The translations under genes were made by a program, and so were the position numbers. A stretch of 64,000 nucleotides of DNA from Actinomadura luzonensis (GTDB taxonomy: Bacteria > Actinomycetota > Actinomycetes > Streptosporangiales > Streptosporangiaceae). Shown piece by piece: positions 17,454 to 26,036 of this stretch (positions are counted from its first letter, which is position 1; each line of letters begins with the position of its first letter). The notes beneath the pieces are model-generated. The model was not told the origin of the DNA. It searched no databases and saw nothing but the letters and a program-made list of their open reading frames with translations. The DNA is taken from positions 2,175,001 to 2,239,000 of the forward strand of contig NZ_JAKRKC020000001.1 in the NCBI RefSeq assembly GCF_022664455.2, written 5' to 3'.

Positions 17454-17504
17454 CGGCCTGGGGCTCAGCGCGTAGCGGCCGGGAGCTCAGCGCGTAGCTG
17501 CCTG
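17439..17504. repeat. 22-bp tandem repeat, three copies
   Basis: Three head-to-tail units at 17439-17460, 17461-17482 and 17483-17504, each built on GCTCAGCGCGTA. Unit 1 carries the soxR stop (TAA) and unit 3, read on the other strand, the stop of the convergent stress-protein gene (TGA). Confidence 0.9.
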
Positions 17505-17945
17505 GGGCGGTGGCGGCACGATGAGCGTGGGCCGGTGCGCGTGGTGCAGCACGTGGTTGGAGACGCTGCCCAGCAGCACCGACCGCACCCCGGCCAGGCC
17601 CCGCGAGCCCGTCACGATCAGCGAGGCGTCCAGCTCGTCGGCGACGTCCACGATCGTCTTCCAGACCGACTCGTTGTCGGCCACGGCCCGGTAGGTGACG
17701 TCCGCGAGCCCGGACGCGGCGGCCAGCTCCGCGCCCTCCTTGGCGCTGGCCTCGGCCTGCGCCTGGGCCTCGTTCTCGACGTCGGCCGAGAGCACGCCCG
17801 CCGCCAGCGGATACTTGCGGAGCTGCACGAGCAGCGGCTCCCACACGGTGAGGACGACGGTGGGCTCGGCGGCGAGGTGCTTGGCGGCGAACTCGATGGC
17901 GGTGCGCGAGTCGGCCGAGCCGTCGTAGGCGACCAGGATGGTCAT
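17487..17945 (-). CDS. universal stress protein (UspA family)
   Basis: 152 residues, single Usp domain. MTILVAYDGSADSRTAIEFA at the start and the ATP-binding motif GSRGLAGVRSVLLGSVSNHVLHHA near the C-terminus (G-2x-G-9x-G-S pattern) mark the ATP-binding type. The protein is cytoplasmic, with a role in stress survival that is not closely defined. ATG 17945 follows AAGGGAAG. It is convergent with soxR; both ends fall in a 22-bp triplicated sequence. Confidence 0.92.
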   Translation of the reverse strand: MTILVAYDGSADSRTAIEFAAKHLAAEPTVVLTVWEPLLVQLRKYPLAAGVLSADVENEAQAQAEASAKEGAELAAASGLADVTYRAVADNESVWKTIVDVADELDASLIVTGSRGLAGVRSVLLGSVSNHVLHHAHRPTLIVPPPPQAATR

Positions 17946-18047
17946 GGCGTGCTTCCCTTCGCTTCGGTCATTCGCTAGAGCACCGGGATGATCACGTCCA
18001 TTCCGCCGTCCTTTGTCTCCTTTGTCACACTCGCCTGCGGGCCGGGG

Positions 18048-20417
18048 TCAGTGCTGGGCCATGTCCACGAACCGGCTGTAGTGACCCTGGAAGGCCACGG
18101 TCACCGTCGCCGTGGGGCCGTTACGGTGCTTGGCCACGATCAGGTCGGCCTCGCCCGCCCGCGGCGACTCCCGCTCGTAGGCGTCCTCGCGGTGCAGCAG
18201 GATGACCATGTCGGCGTCCTGCTCGATGGAGTTGTGGACGCTGATCCCGTTGGCCACGAAGTTGTGGGTGCCGAGGACGGTGGCGTCGTAGACCGGCTGT
18301 TCGCCGAGGCTCTCGACGGAGGCGACCTCGTCCCAGAACACGTCGTTCGTGGCCAGCATCTCCATCTGGGCGTGGTCCAGGATGGCCGCCACCCGCCCCA
18401 GCCGTGCCCGGCCGGGCTCGCGCGTCCGGATCGTGCTCCCGCGGAACCGGGTGCCCTGCTCCGTCAACACGCTGCGGACGTCGTCCCAGACCTCACCCGG
18501 GACCGTGGCGAGACTGGCGCCGGCCTTGGCGGCCCGGAGCGCCGGCAGGCAGCGCGCGGCCTGCTCGGCCCGTTCGCCGTGCACCCCCACCTCGCTCAGG
18601 AACCGGAGCTGATTCTCCGACCCGTGGATGTGGAGGCGGTAGTGACCCTTCCGCGCCACCTCGACGCGCGTCATCACGTTGAACCGAAGCAGCAGCCGCG
18701 CCACGTCGTCGACCAGCCGGCGGCTCGTGGCGGAGTAGGAGATCTGCGACCGCTCGGTCTTCTCGTCCCACCACACGCTTCCGCCGGTCGCCCACAGGTG
18801 CCGGAGGAACAGGGCCAGCTGCGCCTTCGGCAGGGCGAACACCCCGTCCGGGACGAACCGCTCGTGGCCGCGGACGTCTCCGATCAGGCGCGCCAGCAGG
18901 ATCACCTCCGCCTCCGGCCACTCCTCGAGATTGCGCGGAGCGGGGACGTGACGGGGGACGGCGAGGCGCGCGCCGGGGGCGAGCTCCCCCAGGGGACGCC
19001 AGCCCTCGTAGGTCAGGAAGGGGTGGTTGGCCGTCGCCTTGATCTCCCTGCCGGACCTGAGCCGCAGCAGGAAGACCTCCTTCGTGCCGCTGGGGAACAC
19101 GTGCGTCATCGTGCGCGGGACGAGCCGCAGCCGCTCGTCCAGCGACCACACCGGGATGTCGCGCGCGCCGGACTGCAGCAGCTCGCCCAGCGACACCTCC
19201 GCCCCCGTGTCGGCCCGCAGCACGCGGGTGTCGGCGGTGAGGCAGCCCGACTCGCGCAGGTCGCTGACCTGGGGGCGCTTGTCGGTGCGCTGCTCGGGGC
19301 CTCGGTTGAGCTGGGAGATCGCGATGACCGGCACCTCCAGCTCCTTGGCGAGCAGCTTGATGGCACGGGAGATCTCCGACACCTCGTTCTGGCGGCTCTC
19401 GGTCTTCTTCGGCGAGCTCATCAGCTGGAGGTAGTCGATGACCACGAACCTGAGGTCGTTGCGCTGCTTCAGGCGGCGGCACTTGGCGCGGATCTCCATC
19501 ATCGACATGTTGGGCGAGTCGTCGATGAACAGCGGGGCCTCGGCGACCTCGCTCATGCGCCGGGCGAGGCGGGTCCAGTCGTCGTCGCTCATCATGCCGG
19601 AGCGCATGGCGTGCAGCGCGACCCGCGCCTCGGCGGACAGCAGACGCATGGTGATCTCGTTGCGCGACATCTCCAGGGAGAAGATGACGGTGGTCATGCC
19701 GTTCTTGATCGCCGCGGAACGGGCGAAGTCGAGGCCGAGGGTGCTCTTGCCGATCGCGGGGCGGGCCGCGACGACGATCATCTGGCCCGGGTGCAGGCCG
19801 TTGGTGAGCTGGTCGAGGTCGGCGAAGCCGGTGGGGACGCCGACCATCTGGCCGCCGCGGCTGCCGATCGCCTCCAGCTCGTCGAGGGCGCCGGGCATGA
19901 TGTCGGCCAGCGGCGCGTAGTCCTCGGACGTGCGGCGCTCGGTGACCTTGTAGATCTCGGCCTGGGCGCGGTCGACGAGGTCGTCGACCTCCTCGTTCTG
20001 GCCGCCGTAGCCGTAGGAGACGATGCGGGTGCCGGCCTCGATGAGGCGGCGCAGGATGGCCTGCTCGCGGACGATCTTGGCGTAGTAGCCGGCGTTGGCG
20101 GCGGTGGGGACGACGGCGGTCAGCGTGTGGAGGTAGGCGGCGCCGCCGACCCGCGCCATCTCGCCGCGTTTCTGCAGCTCGTCGAAGACGGTGACGGCGT
20201 CGGCGGGCTCGCCGCGGCCGTAGAGGTCGGTGATGACCTCGTAGACCATCTGGTGGGCCGGGCGGTAGAAGTCGTCGGCGCGGATGATCTCGACGACGTC
20301 GGCGATGGCGTCCTTCGACAGCAGCATGCCGCCGAGGACGGACTGCTCCGCCTCGATGTTGTGCGGCGGCGTGCGCTCGAAACCTGGGCCCGCCGGGACC
20401 TCTTCGTCAATGCTCAC
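18048..20417 (-). CDS. dnaB: replicative DNA helicase DnaB, intein-containing precursor
   Basis: 789 codons from GTG 20417; after intein removal the helicase would be 451 residues, normal length. The hexameric 5'-3' helicase unwinds DNA at the fork. The N-terminal domain (about 16-120) binds primase. The RecA-like domain has Walker A (ARPAIGKST, 218-226) and Walker B (VVIDYLQLM, 325-333). The intein interrupts the conserved motif SDLRESG/SIEQDAD between residues 391 and 730. GTG follows GAGGGGGC. It is divergent from the MATE gene, with several DnaA-box-like sequences between them. Confidence 0.95.
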   Translation of the reverse strand: MSIDEEVPAGPGFERTPPHNIEAEQSVLGGMLLSKDAIADVVEIIRADDFYRPAHQMVYEVITDLYGRGEPADAVTVFDELQKRGEMARVGGAAYLHTLTAVVPTAANAGYYAKIVREQAILRRLIEAGTRIVSYGYGGQNEEVDDLVDRAQAEIYKVTERRTSEDYAPLADIMPGALDELEAIGSRGGQMVGVPTGFADLDQLTNGLHPGQMIVVAARPAIGKSTLGLDFARSAAIKNGMTTVIFSLEMSRNEITMRLLSAEARVALHAMRSGMMSDDDWTRLARRMSEVAEAPLFIDDSPNMSMMEIRAKCRRLKQRNDLRFVVIDYLQLMSSPKKTESRQNEVSEISRAIKLLAKELEVPVIAISQLNRGPEQRTDKRPQVSDLRESGCLTADTRVLRADTGAEVSLGELLQSGARDIPVWSLDERLRLVPRTMTHVFPSGTKEVFLLRLRSGREIKATANHPFLTYEGWRPLGELAPGARLAVPRHVPAPRNLEEWPEAEVILLARLIGDVRGHERFVPDGVFALPKAQLALFLRHLWATGGSVWWDEKTERSQISYSATSRRLVDDVARLLLRFNVMTRVEVARKGHYRLHIHGSENQLRFLSEVGVHGERAEQAARCLPALRAAKAGASLATVPGEVWDDVRSVLTEQGTRFRGSTIRTREPGRARLGRVAAILDHAQMEMLATNDVFWDEVASVESLGEQPVYDATVLGTHNFVANGISVHNSIEQDADMVILLHREDAYERESPRAGEADLIVAKHRNGPTATVTVAFQGHYSRFVDMAQH
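18231..19244 (-). mobile_element. DnaB intein with degenerate LAGLIDADG endonuclease
   Basis: 338 residues, Cys392 to Asn729 of the precursor, at the RESG/S site also used by cyanobacterial DnaB inteins. Splicing parts look complete: block A CLTADTRVL, block B ATANHPFLT (T462, H465), block F VYDATVLGTHNFVANG, block G ISVHN with His728-Asn729, and Ser730 as the +1 residue. The central part holds two endonuclease motifs: LLARLIGD keeps its Asp514, but the second reads LWATGGSV with Gly545 (codon 18783-18785, GGC) where Asp is expected. Cleavage activity is probably lost while splicing is retained. Confidence 0.92.
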
Positions 20418-20518
20418 CGCGCCCCCTCGAACAGCCGTGCAGGCGGTCGCACCACCCCCACTTGTAGTCGACCGGTCTGACAGTTTCGCGGACGCGGCGG
20501 CCGGACGCCAACGTGGCC

Positions 20519-20595
20519 TGTGGACAACCCTGTGGTCAACCTGTGCATGACGGCCCCGAACATGTGAAAGGCCTGTGGACGACGCCTGGGGATAA
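20519..20595. promoter_or_regulatory. cluster of DnaA-box-like sequences upstream of dnaB
   Basis: On the plus strand: TGTGGACAA (20519-20527, exact complement of the actinobacterial box TTGTCCACA), TGTGGTCAA (20531-20539), TGTGGACGA (20574-20582) and TGGGGATAA (20587-20595). All lie in the same orientation in the dnaB/MATE divergent region, 102 to 178 bp upstream of the dnaB start. Confidence 0.55.
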
Positions 20596-20682
20596 CTTCT
20601 GGGACGTCCGACAATCATGAAGCTGACCTGCGGAAAGACTGTCCACCGGCTGTGGAGGAAAGAAAGTTGGCGCCGCATGTCG

Positions 20683-20715
20683 CGTAATGGGCATAATACT
20701 GGAATGCCCATTACG
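20683..20715. promoter_or_regulatory. perfect 12-bp inverted repeat over the MATE promoter and start codon
   Basis: CGTAATGGGCAT and ATGCCCATTACG are separated by 9 nt. The right arm begins exactly with the ATG of the MATE gene. CATAAT (20692-20697) lies 6 nt before that ATG, the spacing of a leaderless transcript, so the palindrome covers the -10 box and +1. Probable operator. Confidence 0.7.
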
Positions 20716-22005
20716 TCCAGAGATAGGGAGATCCTGCGGCTCGCGGTCCCCGCGTTCGGCGCGCTGGTGGCCGAGCCGCTCTTCCTGCTCGCCGACTACG
20801 CCATCGTCGGCCACGGCCTCGGCACCACGGCGGTCGGCGCGCTGGGCGTGGCGGGCACGGTCCTCGCGACCCTGGTGAACCTGTGCGTCTTCCTCGCGTA
20901 CGGCACCACGGCGGCGGTGGCCAGGCAGACCGGGGCGGGCCGGCCCGGCCAGGCCATGCGCAGCGGCGTGGACGGCGTCTGGCTCGCCCTCGGCATCGGC
21001 GCGGCGCTGATCGCGCTGTTCTGGCCGCTCGCCCCGGCGCTGGTGGAGCTGTTCGGGGCGGAGCCTGGCCAGGCCGCGCAGGCGGTGACGTACCTGCGGA
21101 TCAGCCTGCTGGGCGCGCCCGGGATGCTGGTCGTGCTGGCCGGCACCGGCGTGCTGCGGGGGCTCCAGGACACCGTGACGCCGCTGGCCGTGGCCGTCGG
21201 CTCGTTCGCGCTCAACGCCGCGCTGAACGCCTGGTTCGTGCTGGGCCTCGGCTGGGGCATCGCCGGGTCGGCGTGGGGCACGGTGCTCGCCCAGACGCTC
21301 GGCGCGGCCGTCTACCTGGCCGTGGTGGCGCGGGGCGCGCTGCGGCTCGGCACGTCGCTCGTCCCCCGTCCGAAGGGCGTCAGGCAGGCCGGCACGGCCG
21401 GGCTCGCGCTGCTCGTCCGCACGGTGTGCCTGCGGATCGTGCTGGTCGTGGCCACGATGATCGCCACCAGGATGGGCCAGGCCGAGCTGGCCGCGTACGC
21501 CATCGCCACCCAGGTGTGGACGCTGCTCGCCTTCGCCCTGGACGCCATCGCCATCGCCGGCCAGGCCATCACCGGCCGCTCGCTCGGCGCCGGCGACGTC
21601 GCGGCCACCAGGGACGCGACCAGGCGCATGATGCGGTGGGGCCTCTGGTCGGGCGTGGTGCTCGGCCTGCTGGTGCTGGCCGCCCGGCCGGTGCTGCCCG
21701 GGCTGTTCGACGCCGACCCGCGGGTCACCGCGCTGCTGCTGGCCCTGCTGTGGCCGGTGGCGCTGTTCCAGCCGGTGTGCGGGGTGGTGTTCGTGCTGGA
21801 CGGCGTGCTCATCGGCGCGGGCGACCAGCGCTACCTGGCGTGGGCCGGGGTGTGGACGACGCTGGCGTACCTGCCGGCCGCCTTCCTCGCCTCCGGGCTG
21901 GGCGTCGTCGCCCTGTGGTGCGCGCTGGGCGTGTGGATGATCGCCCGGCTGGTCACCCTCACCCGCCGCGCGGCCGGAACTGCCTGGCTGGTAACCGGGG
22001 CGTAA
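20704..22005 (+). CDS. MATE-family multidrug/organic cation exporter
   Basis: 433 residues with about twelve hydrophobic segments, normal for MATE proteins. The family pattern is seen in LRLAVPAFGALVAEPLFLLADYAIVGHGLG at the N-terminal membrane segment and in GVLRGLQDT between halves; the second half repeats the layout. Members extrude drugs or metabolites using Na+ or H+ gradients. I chose ATG 20704 rather than an upstream frame opening because that extension is Arg/Trp-rich and unlike the family. No ribosome site precedes the ATG, consistent with a leaderless mRNA. In Streptomyces a MATE gene also sits between rplI and dnaB. Confidence 0.9.
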   Translation: MPITSRDREILRLAVPAFGALVAEPLFLLADYAIVGHGLGTTAVGALGVAGTVLATLVNLCVFLAYGTTAAVARQTGAGRPGQAMRSGVDGVWLALGIGAALIALFWPLAPALVELFGAEPGQAAQAVTYLRISLLGAPGMLVVLAGTGVLRGLQDTVTPLAVAVGSFALNAALNAWFVLGLGWGIAGSAWGTVLAQTLGAAVYLAVVARGALRLGTSLVPRPKGVRQAGTAGLALLVRTVCLRIVLVVATMIATRMGQAELAAYAIATQVWTLLAFALDAIAIAGQAITGRSLGAGDVAATRDATRRMMRWGLWSGVVLGLLVLAARPVLPGLFDADPRVTALLLALLWPVALFQPVCGVVFVLDGVLIGAGDQRYLAWAGVWTTLAYLPAAFLASGLGVVALWCALGVWMIARLVTLTRRAAGTAWLVTGA

Positions 22006-22072
22006 TCGTCCCGTGCTTGCTGTTGTCCAAGTGGTGAGACAGAGTGGGCGAGTTCCCTGAGCGGGGTGTTCC

Positions 22073-23551
22073 TTGTCCACGATTCTGCGACGATTACCGC
22101 CGTCCGCGGCCACCGGCCTGCGCACCGGCGCCCGGCACAGCCTGGCCGAGCTCTACCGCCCGGCCGACCTCGTCGTGCTCGGGCTCGGCGTGATGATCGG
22201 CGCCGGCGTCTTCTCCGTCGCCGGCCGCCAGGCCGCGACCGCGGCCGGGCCCGGCGTGATCCTCTCCTTCATGATCGCCGGCATCGCCTGCCTGCTGGCC
22301 TGCCTGTGCTACGCCGAGCTGTCGTCCACGATCCCGGCCTCCGGCAGCGCCTACACCTTCACCTACGTCATCTTCGGCGAGGTCTGGGCCTGGGTCATCG
22401 GCTGGGCCCTGATCCTGGAGCTGCAGCTCGCCGCGGCCGTCGTGGCCCGGGCGTGGGGCGAGATCGCGGTCGGCGCGCTGGCCCACGCCGGCGTGCGCCT
22501 GCCGGCGCCCGGCCTGGCCGCCGACCTGCTCGTGCTGGCGATCCTGGTGCTCCTGACCGGCGTGGTGGCGTTGAGCGCGCGGGTCGGGCTGCGGGCGTTG
22601 TGGGTCATGGTGGCGGCCAAGCTGCTGGCGATCGGCGCGGTCATCGTCGTCGGCCTGCCGCACGTCGACGCGCGCAACTTCGGCGAGTTCCACGTGCCGC
22701 CGAAGACGTTGTCCAGCGCCCCCGCGACCCTGCTGGAGGTCGTGGTGGGCGAGAGCCACGCGTTCGGCTGGTTCGGGATCTTCTCGGCGGCCTCGGCGAT
22801 CGCCTTCGCCTACATCGGGTTCGACATCGTGGCGACGGCGGCCGAGGAGACCGTCAACGCGCCGCGCGCGGTGCCGAAGGGCATGATCCGCAGCCTGGTC
22901 GTGGCCACCGTGCTCTACGTCGCGGTGGCGCTGGTCATGGTGGGCATGGTGCCGTACACGAAGATCTCGGTGGACGCGCCGCTGGCCAGCGCGTTCCGGG
23001 CGGCGGGCGTGGGGTGGATGGCGCACGTCATCGACGTGGGCGCGCTGCTCGGGCTGACGACGGTCATCCTGGTGCTGATCGTGGGGCAGACGCGGGTGTT
23101 GTTCTCGATGGCCCGCGACGGGCTCATCCCGCGCGGGCTGGCCTCGGTCAGCCGCCGCTACCACACGCCGTCGCGGGTGACGCTGGTGATCGGCGGGATC
23201 GCGATCGTGCTGGCGGAGTTCGTGCCGGTGCTCACGTTGCAGGAGCTCGTGGTGCTGGGGACGTTGTTCGCGTTCGCGTTCGTGGCGGCCGGGGTGATCG
23301 TGGGACGGCGGCGCATGCCGCACCTGGAGCGCGGGTTCCGGGTGCCGCTGTCGCCGTTGCTGCCGGCGTTGTCGCTGGTGGCCACGCTCTGGCTCATGGT
23401 CAACCTGCGGGTGCTGACCTGGTTGTGGTTCGTCCTGTGGATGGTGTTCGGGCTCGCGGTCTACCTCGCCTACGGCCGCCGGCACAGCCTCCTGGCGCGC
23501 CCGGCCGAGCCGGTGGCCGCCGCGCGGAGCGGCGGCCGGCACCGCCGCTGA
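22073..23551 (+). CDS. APC-family amino acid permease
   Basis: 492 residues with about twelve hydrophobic segments. The first segment carries the APC signature LGLGVMIGAGVFSVAGRQAA (unwound substrate-binding helix GAGVF), and SAIAFAYIGFDIVATAAEE is the usual sixth segment. It belongs near the cationic amino acid transporter group by length and motifs; substrate not certain. The start is a TTG at 22073, with GGGGTG upstream. It follows the MATE gene by 67 bp and is convergent with the ABC importer. Confidence 0.9.
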   Translation: MSTILRRLPPSAATGLRTGARHSLAELYRPADLVVLGLGVMIGAGVFSVAGRQAATAAGPGVILSFMIAGIACLLACLCYAELSSTIPASGSAYTFTYVIFGEVWAWVIGWALILELQLAAAVVARAWGEIAVGALAHAGVRLPAPGLAADLLVLAILVLLTGVVALSARVGLRALWVMVAAKLLAIGAVIVVGLPHVDARNFGEFHVPPKTLSSAPATLLEVVVGESHAFGWFGIFSAASAIAFAYIGFDIVATAAEETVNAPRAVPKGMIRSLVVATVLYVAVALVMVGMVPYTKISVDAPLASAFRAAGVGWMAHVIDVGALLGLTTVILVLIVGQTRVLFSMARDGLIPRGLASVSRRYHTPSRVTLVIGGIAIVLAEFVPVLTLQELVVLGTLFAFAFVAAGVIVGRRRMPHLERGFRVPLSPLLPALSLVATLWLMVNLRVLTWLWFVLWMVFGLAVYLAYGRRHSLLARPAEPVAAARSGGRHRR

Positions 23552-23587
23552 CCGGCGGCCCTCAGGAGCGGCCCCCAAGAAGAGCCC

Positions 23588-24331
23588 TCAGAAGCGGCCC
23601 GAGTGCAGCACGCTCCGCAGGAACTCCTTGGTCCTGGCGTGCTCGGGCGCGCCGAAGAGCTGCTCCGGCGGCCCCTTCTCCAGCAGCACGCCGTCGTCCA
23701 GGAAGCACACGGTGTCGGAGATGTCCCGGCAGAAGCTCATCTCGTGGGTGGTCAGGATCATCGTCATGCCGGCGTCCTTCAGCTCCCTGATGATCGCCAG
23801 CACCTCCACCACGAGCTGCGGGTCGAGCGCCGAGGTCACCTCGTCCAGCAGCATCAGCCGGGGCTGCATGGCCAGCGCGCGGACGATCGCCACCCGCTGC
23901 TGCTGGCCGCCCGAGAGCCGGTCGGGGTAGTCGCGGGCCTTGTTCTCCAGCCCGAAGCGGCGCAGCAGCTCGTGCGCCTGCTCCTCGGCCCGCTCCTTGC
24001 CCACCTTGAGGACGCGGCGGGGGGCGAGCGTGATGTTGTCCAGCACGGTCATGTGCGGGAACAGGTTGAACGACTGGAAGACGATGCCGAGGCGCTTGCG
24101 CACGTCGTCCACGTTCACGCGGGGGTCGGTGATGTCCTCGCCGTCGAGCAGGATCGCGCCGTCGTCCACCGTCTCCAGCAGGTTGACGCAGCGCAGCAGC
24201 GTGGACTTGCCGGAGCCCGAGGCGCCGATGAGGCTCACCACCTCGTGCGGGCGCACCTCCAGGTCGATGCCCTTCAGCACGTCGTGGCCCTGGAAGGTCT
24301 TCCACACCCCGTCGATGGTCAGCAGGCTCAT
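23588..24331 (-). CDS. polar amino acid ABC importer ATPase (GlnQ-like)
   Basis: 247 residues. Walker A GASGSGKST near 36-44, Q-loop FQSFNLFPHMTVLDN, signature LSGGQQQRVAIVRALA, Walker B RLMLLDEVTSALDP and switch His in TTHEMSF are all intact; the sequence is typical of GlnQ/HisP ATPases. It powers uptake by the permease whose stop it overlaps (4 nt), with the lipoprotein upstream as binding component. Last gene of a three-gene operon. Confidence 0.93.
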   Translation of the reverse strand: MSLLTIDGVWKTFQGHDVLKGIDLEVRPHEVVSLIGASGSGKSTLLRCVNLLETVDDGAILLDGEDITDPRVNVDDVRKRLGIVFQSFNLFPHMTVLDNITLAPRRVLKVGKERAEEQAHELLRRFGLENKARDYPDRLSGGQQQRVAIVRALAMQPRLMLLDEVTSALDPQLVVEVLAIIRELKDAGMTMILTTHEMSFCRDISDTVCFLDDGVLLEKGPPEQLFGAPEHARTKEFLRSVLHSGRF

Positions 24332-25182
24332 GCGCCGCGCCTCCTCCTGGCCCGCGCGGCCAGATGGTCGGTGAACCGCGCCAGCGGCACGGTGAGCAGC
24401 AGGAACAGCAGCGCGGCGGCCAGGTAGGGCGTGTAGTTGAACGTGCTCGCCACGTGGATCTGAGCCTGCCTGAGCGCCTCCAGCGGGCCGATCGTGGCCA
24501 CCAGCGCGCTGTCCTTCTGCAACGAGACGAAGTCGTTGAGCAGCGGCGGCACCACCCGGCGGGTGGCCTGGGGCAGCACCACGTAGCGCATCGTCTTGGC
24601 GTGGCTCAGCCCCAGCGAACGCGCCGCCGCGACCTGGCTCGGGTGGATGGAGTCGATGCCCGCGCGGAACACCTCGGCCACGTACGCGCCGTACGACAGC
24701 GTCAGCGCGATGATCCCCAGCGTCACGAGGTTCGTGGGGATGCCCTGCAGCCGCAGCGCCGGCAGCCCGAACCCGATCAGGTAGATGACCAGGATCGTCG
24801 GCACGCCGCGGAACAGGTCGGTGTAGAGCGTGGCGAGCGCCCTGATCGGGAAGAACGCCGGCGTCCTGATGCCCCGGGCGAGCGCCGTCAGCAGGCCGAT
24901 GACGAGCACCAGAGCCTCGGCGACGACGAAGATCTGGATGTTGAGCAGGAAGCCGCTCGCCACGTCGGGCAGCGCCGCGACGAAGTGGTCCCAGCTGAAG
25001 AACAGCTCCCGCACCCGCGGCCAGCCCGGCGAGCTCGCCACCGCCCACAACACGAGGACGAGGAACACGATCGTCGAGACCGTCGCGATCGAGGCCGAGC
25101 GGCGGCCGTGCGCGCGGCGGGCCCGCTCGCGCTCGCGCTGCCGCTCGGAGGGAACCCGTCCGGACGTGACCCGCTCGCTCAT
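24328..25182 (-). CDS. polar amino acid ABC importer permease
   Basis: 284 residues. A basic cytoplasmic N-terminus (RQRERERARRAHGRR) precedes five or six hydrophobic segments. The family name motif TDLFRGVPTILVIYLIGFG and the EAA loop EVFRAGIDSIHPSQVAAARSLGLSHAKTM are clear, placing it in the HisM/GlnP group. The start overlaps the stop of the binding-protein gene and its stop overlaps the ATPase start, so the three are coupled. A single permease gene implies a homodimeric pore. Confidence 0.93.
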   Translation of the reverse strand: MSERVTSGRVPSERQRERERARRAHGRRSASIATVSTIVFLVLVLWAVASSPGWPRVRELFFSWDHFVAALPDVASGFLLNIQIFVVAEALVLVIGLLTALARGIRTPAFFPIRALATLYTDLFRGVPTILVIYLIGFGLPALRLQGIPTNLVTLGIIALTLSYGAYVAEVFRAGIDSIHPSQVAAARSLGLSHAKTMRYVVLPQATRRVVPPLLNDFVSLQKDSALVATIGPLEALRQAQIHVASTFNYTPYLAAALLFLLLTVPLARFTDHLAARARRRRGA

Positions 25183-26036
25183 GAGAGCTCAGGCGCGCCC
25201 ACCGCGGAGCCCAGCCACTGCTCCTCGATCTTGGCCAGCTCGCCCTTGGACCTGAGCGCGTCCACGGCCTTGTCCACGCACGGCTTGAGCGGGCTGCCCT
25301 TCTCCATGACCAGCCCGAACTCCTCCGGCGCGCCGCCGGTCGAGCTGAACTGGCCCACGATCTTGGCGTCCTCGATCTGCGCGGCCGTCACGTAGAACGC
25401 CGTCGGCAGGTCCACCACGAGGGCGTCCACCTGCTTGTTCTTCAGGGCGTTCACGGCGTCGATCTGCTCGTTGTAGACGTTGGGGTCGGCGGACGGCTTG
25501 ATCACGCTCTTGACCGCCTCGAAGGACGTGGTGCCGACCTGCACGCCGATCTTGGCGTCCTTGAGCTCGGCCAGGCTCCTGGCCGCGGCGTACTTGCCGT
25601 CCTTGATCGCCACCACGGCCTGCTTCACCGTGTAGTAGCCCTTGCTGAAGTCGACGGCCTGGGCGCGCTTCTCGGTGATCGAGACCTGGTTGACGTCGAA
25701 GTCGAAGGTCTTCTTCCCCGGCGCGAACGCCGAGTCGAACTTGACCGTGGCCCACTGCACCTCGCTGCGGTCGAAGCCCAGCTCGCCGGCCACGGCGAAG
25801 GCGACCGCGCTCTCGAAGCCCTGGCCGTTGCTCGGGTCGTCGTCCTTGAACCACGGCTCGTAGGCGGGCTTGTCGGTGCCGATGGTCAGCTTCCCGGCGT
25901 TGACCAGGGTGAGCTGCTCCTTGGTGCAGGCCGTGGCGGACGAGGGAGCGGCCGAGGCGGTGCTCGCCGGTTCGTCCACGGGCGCGCAGCCGACGAGCGC
26001 CACGGCCAGCGCGAGCAGCATGAGGGGACGGGCCAT
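25179..26036 (-). CDS. polar amino acid ABC importer binding lipoprotein
   Basis: 285 residues. Signal peptide ARPLMLLALAVALVGC ends in a lipobox (LVGC) with the lipidated Cys near residue 17, so the mature protein is membrane-tethered outside the cell. The rest is a type II periplasmic-binding fold with GKLTIGTDKPAYEPWF and TEKRAQAVDFSKGYYTVKQAVV, typical of amino acid receptors. ATG 26036 follows GGAGG at 7 nt. Ligand unknown. First gene of the importer operon, downstream of the rplI terminator. Confidence 0.93.
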   Translation of the reverse strand: MARPLMLLALAVALVGCAPVDEPASTASAAPSSATACTKEQLTLVNAGKLTIGTDKPAYEPWFKDDDPSNGQGFESAVAFAVAGELGFDRSEVQWATVKFDSAFAPGKKTFDFDVNQVSITEKRAQAVDFSKGYYTVKQAVVAIKDGKYAAARSLAELKDAKIGVQVGTTSFEAVKSVIKPSADPNVYNEQIDAVNALKNKQVDALVVDLPTAFYVTAAQIEDAKIVGQFSSTGGAPEEFGLVMEKGSPLKPCVDKAVDALRSKGELAKIEEQWLGSAVGAPELS

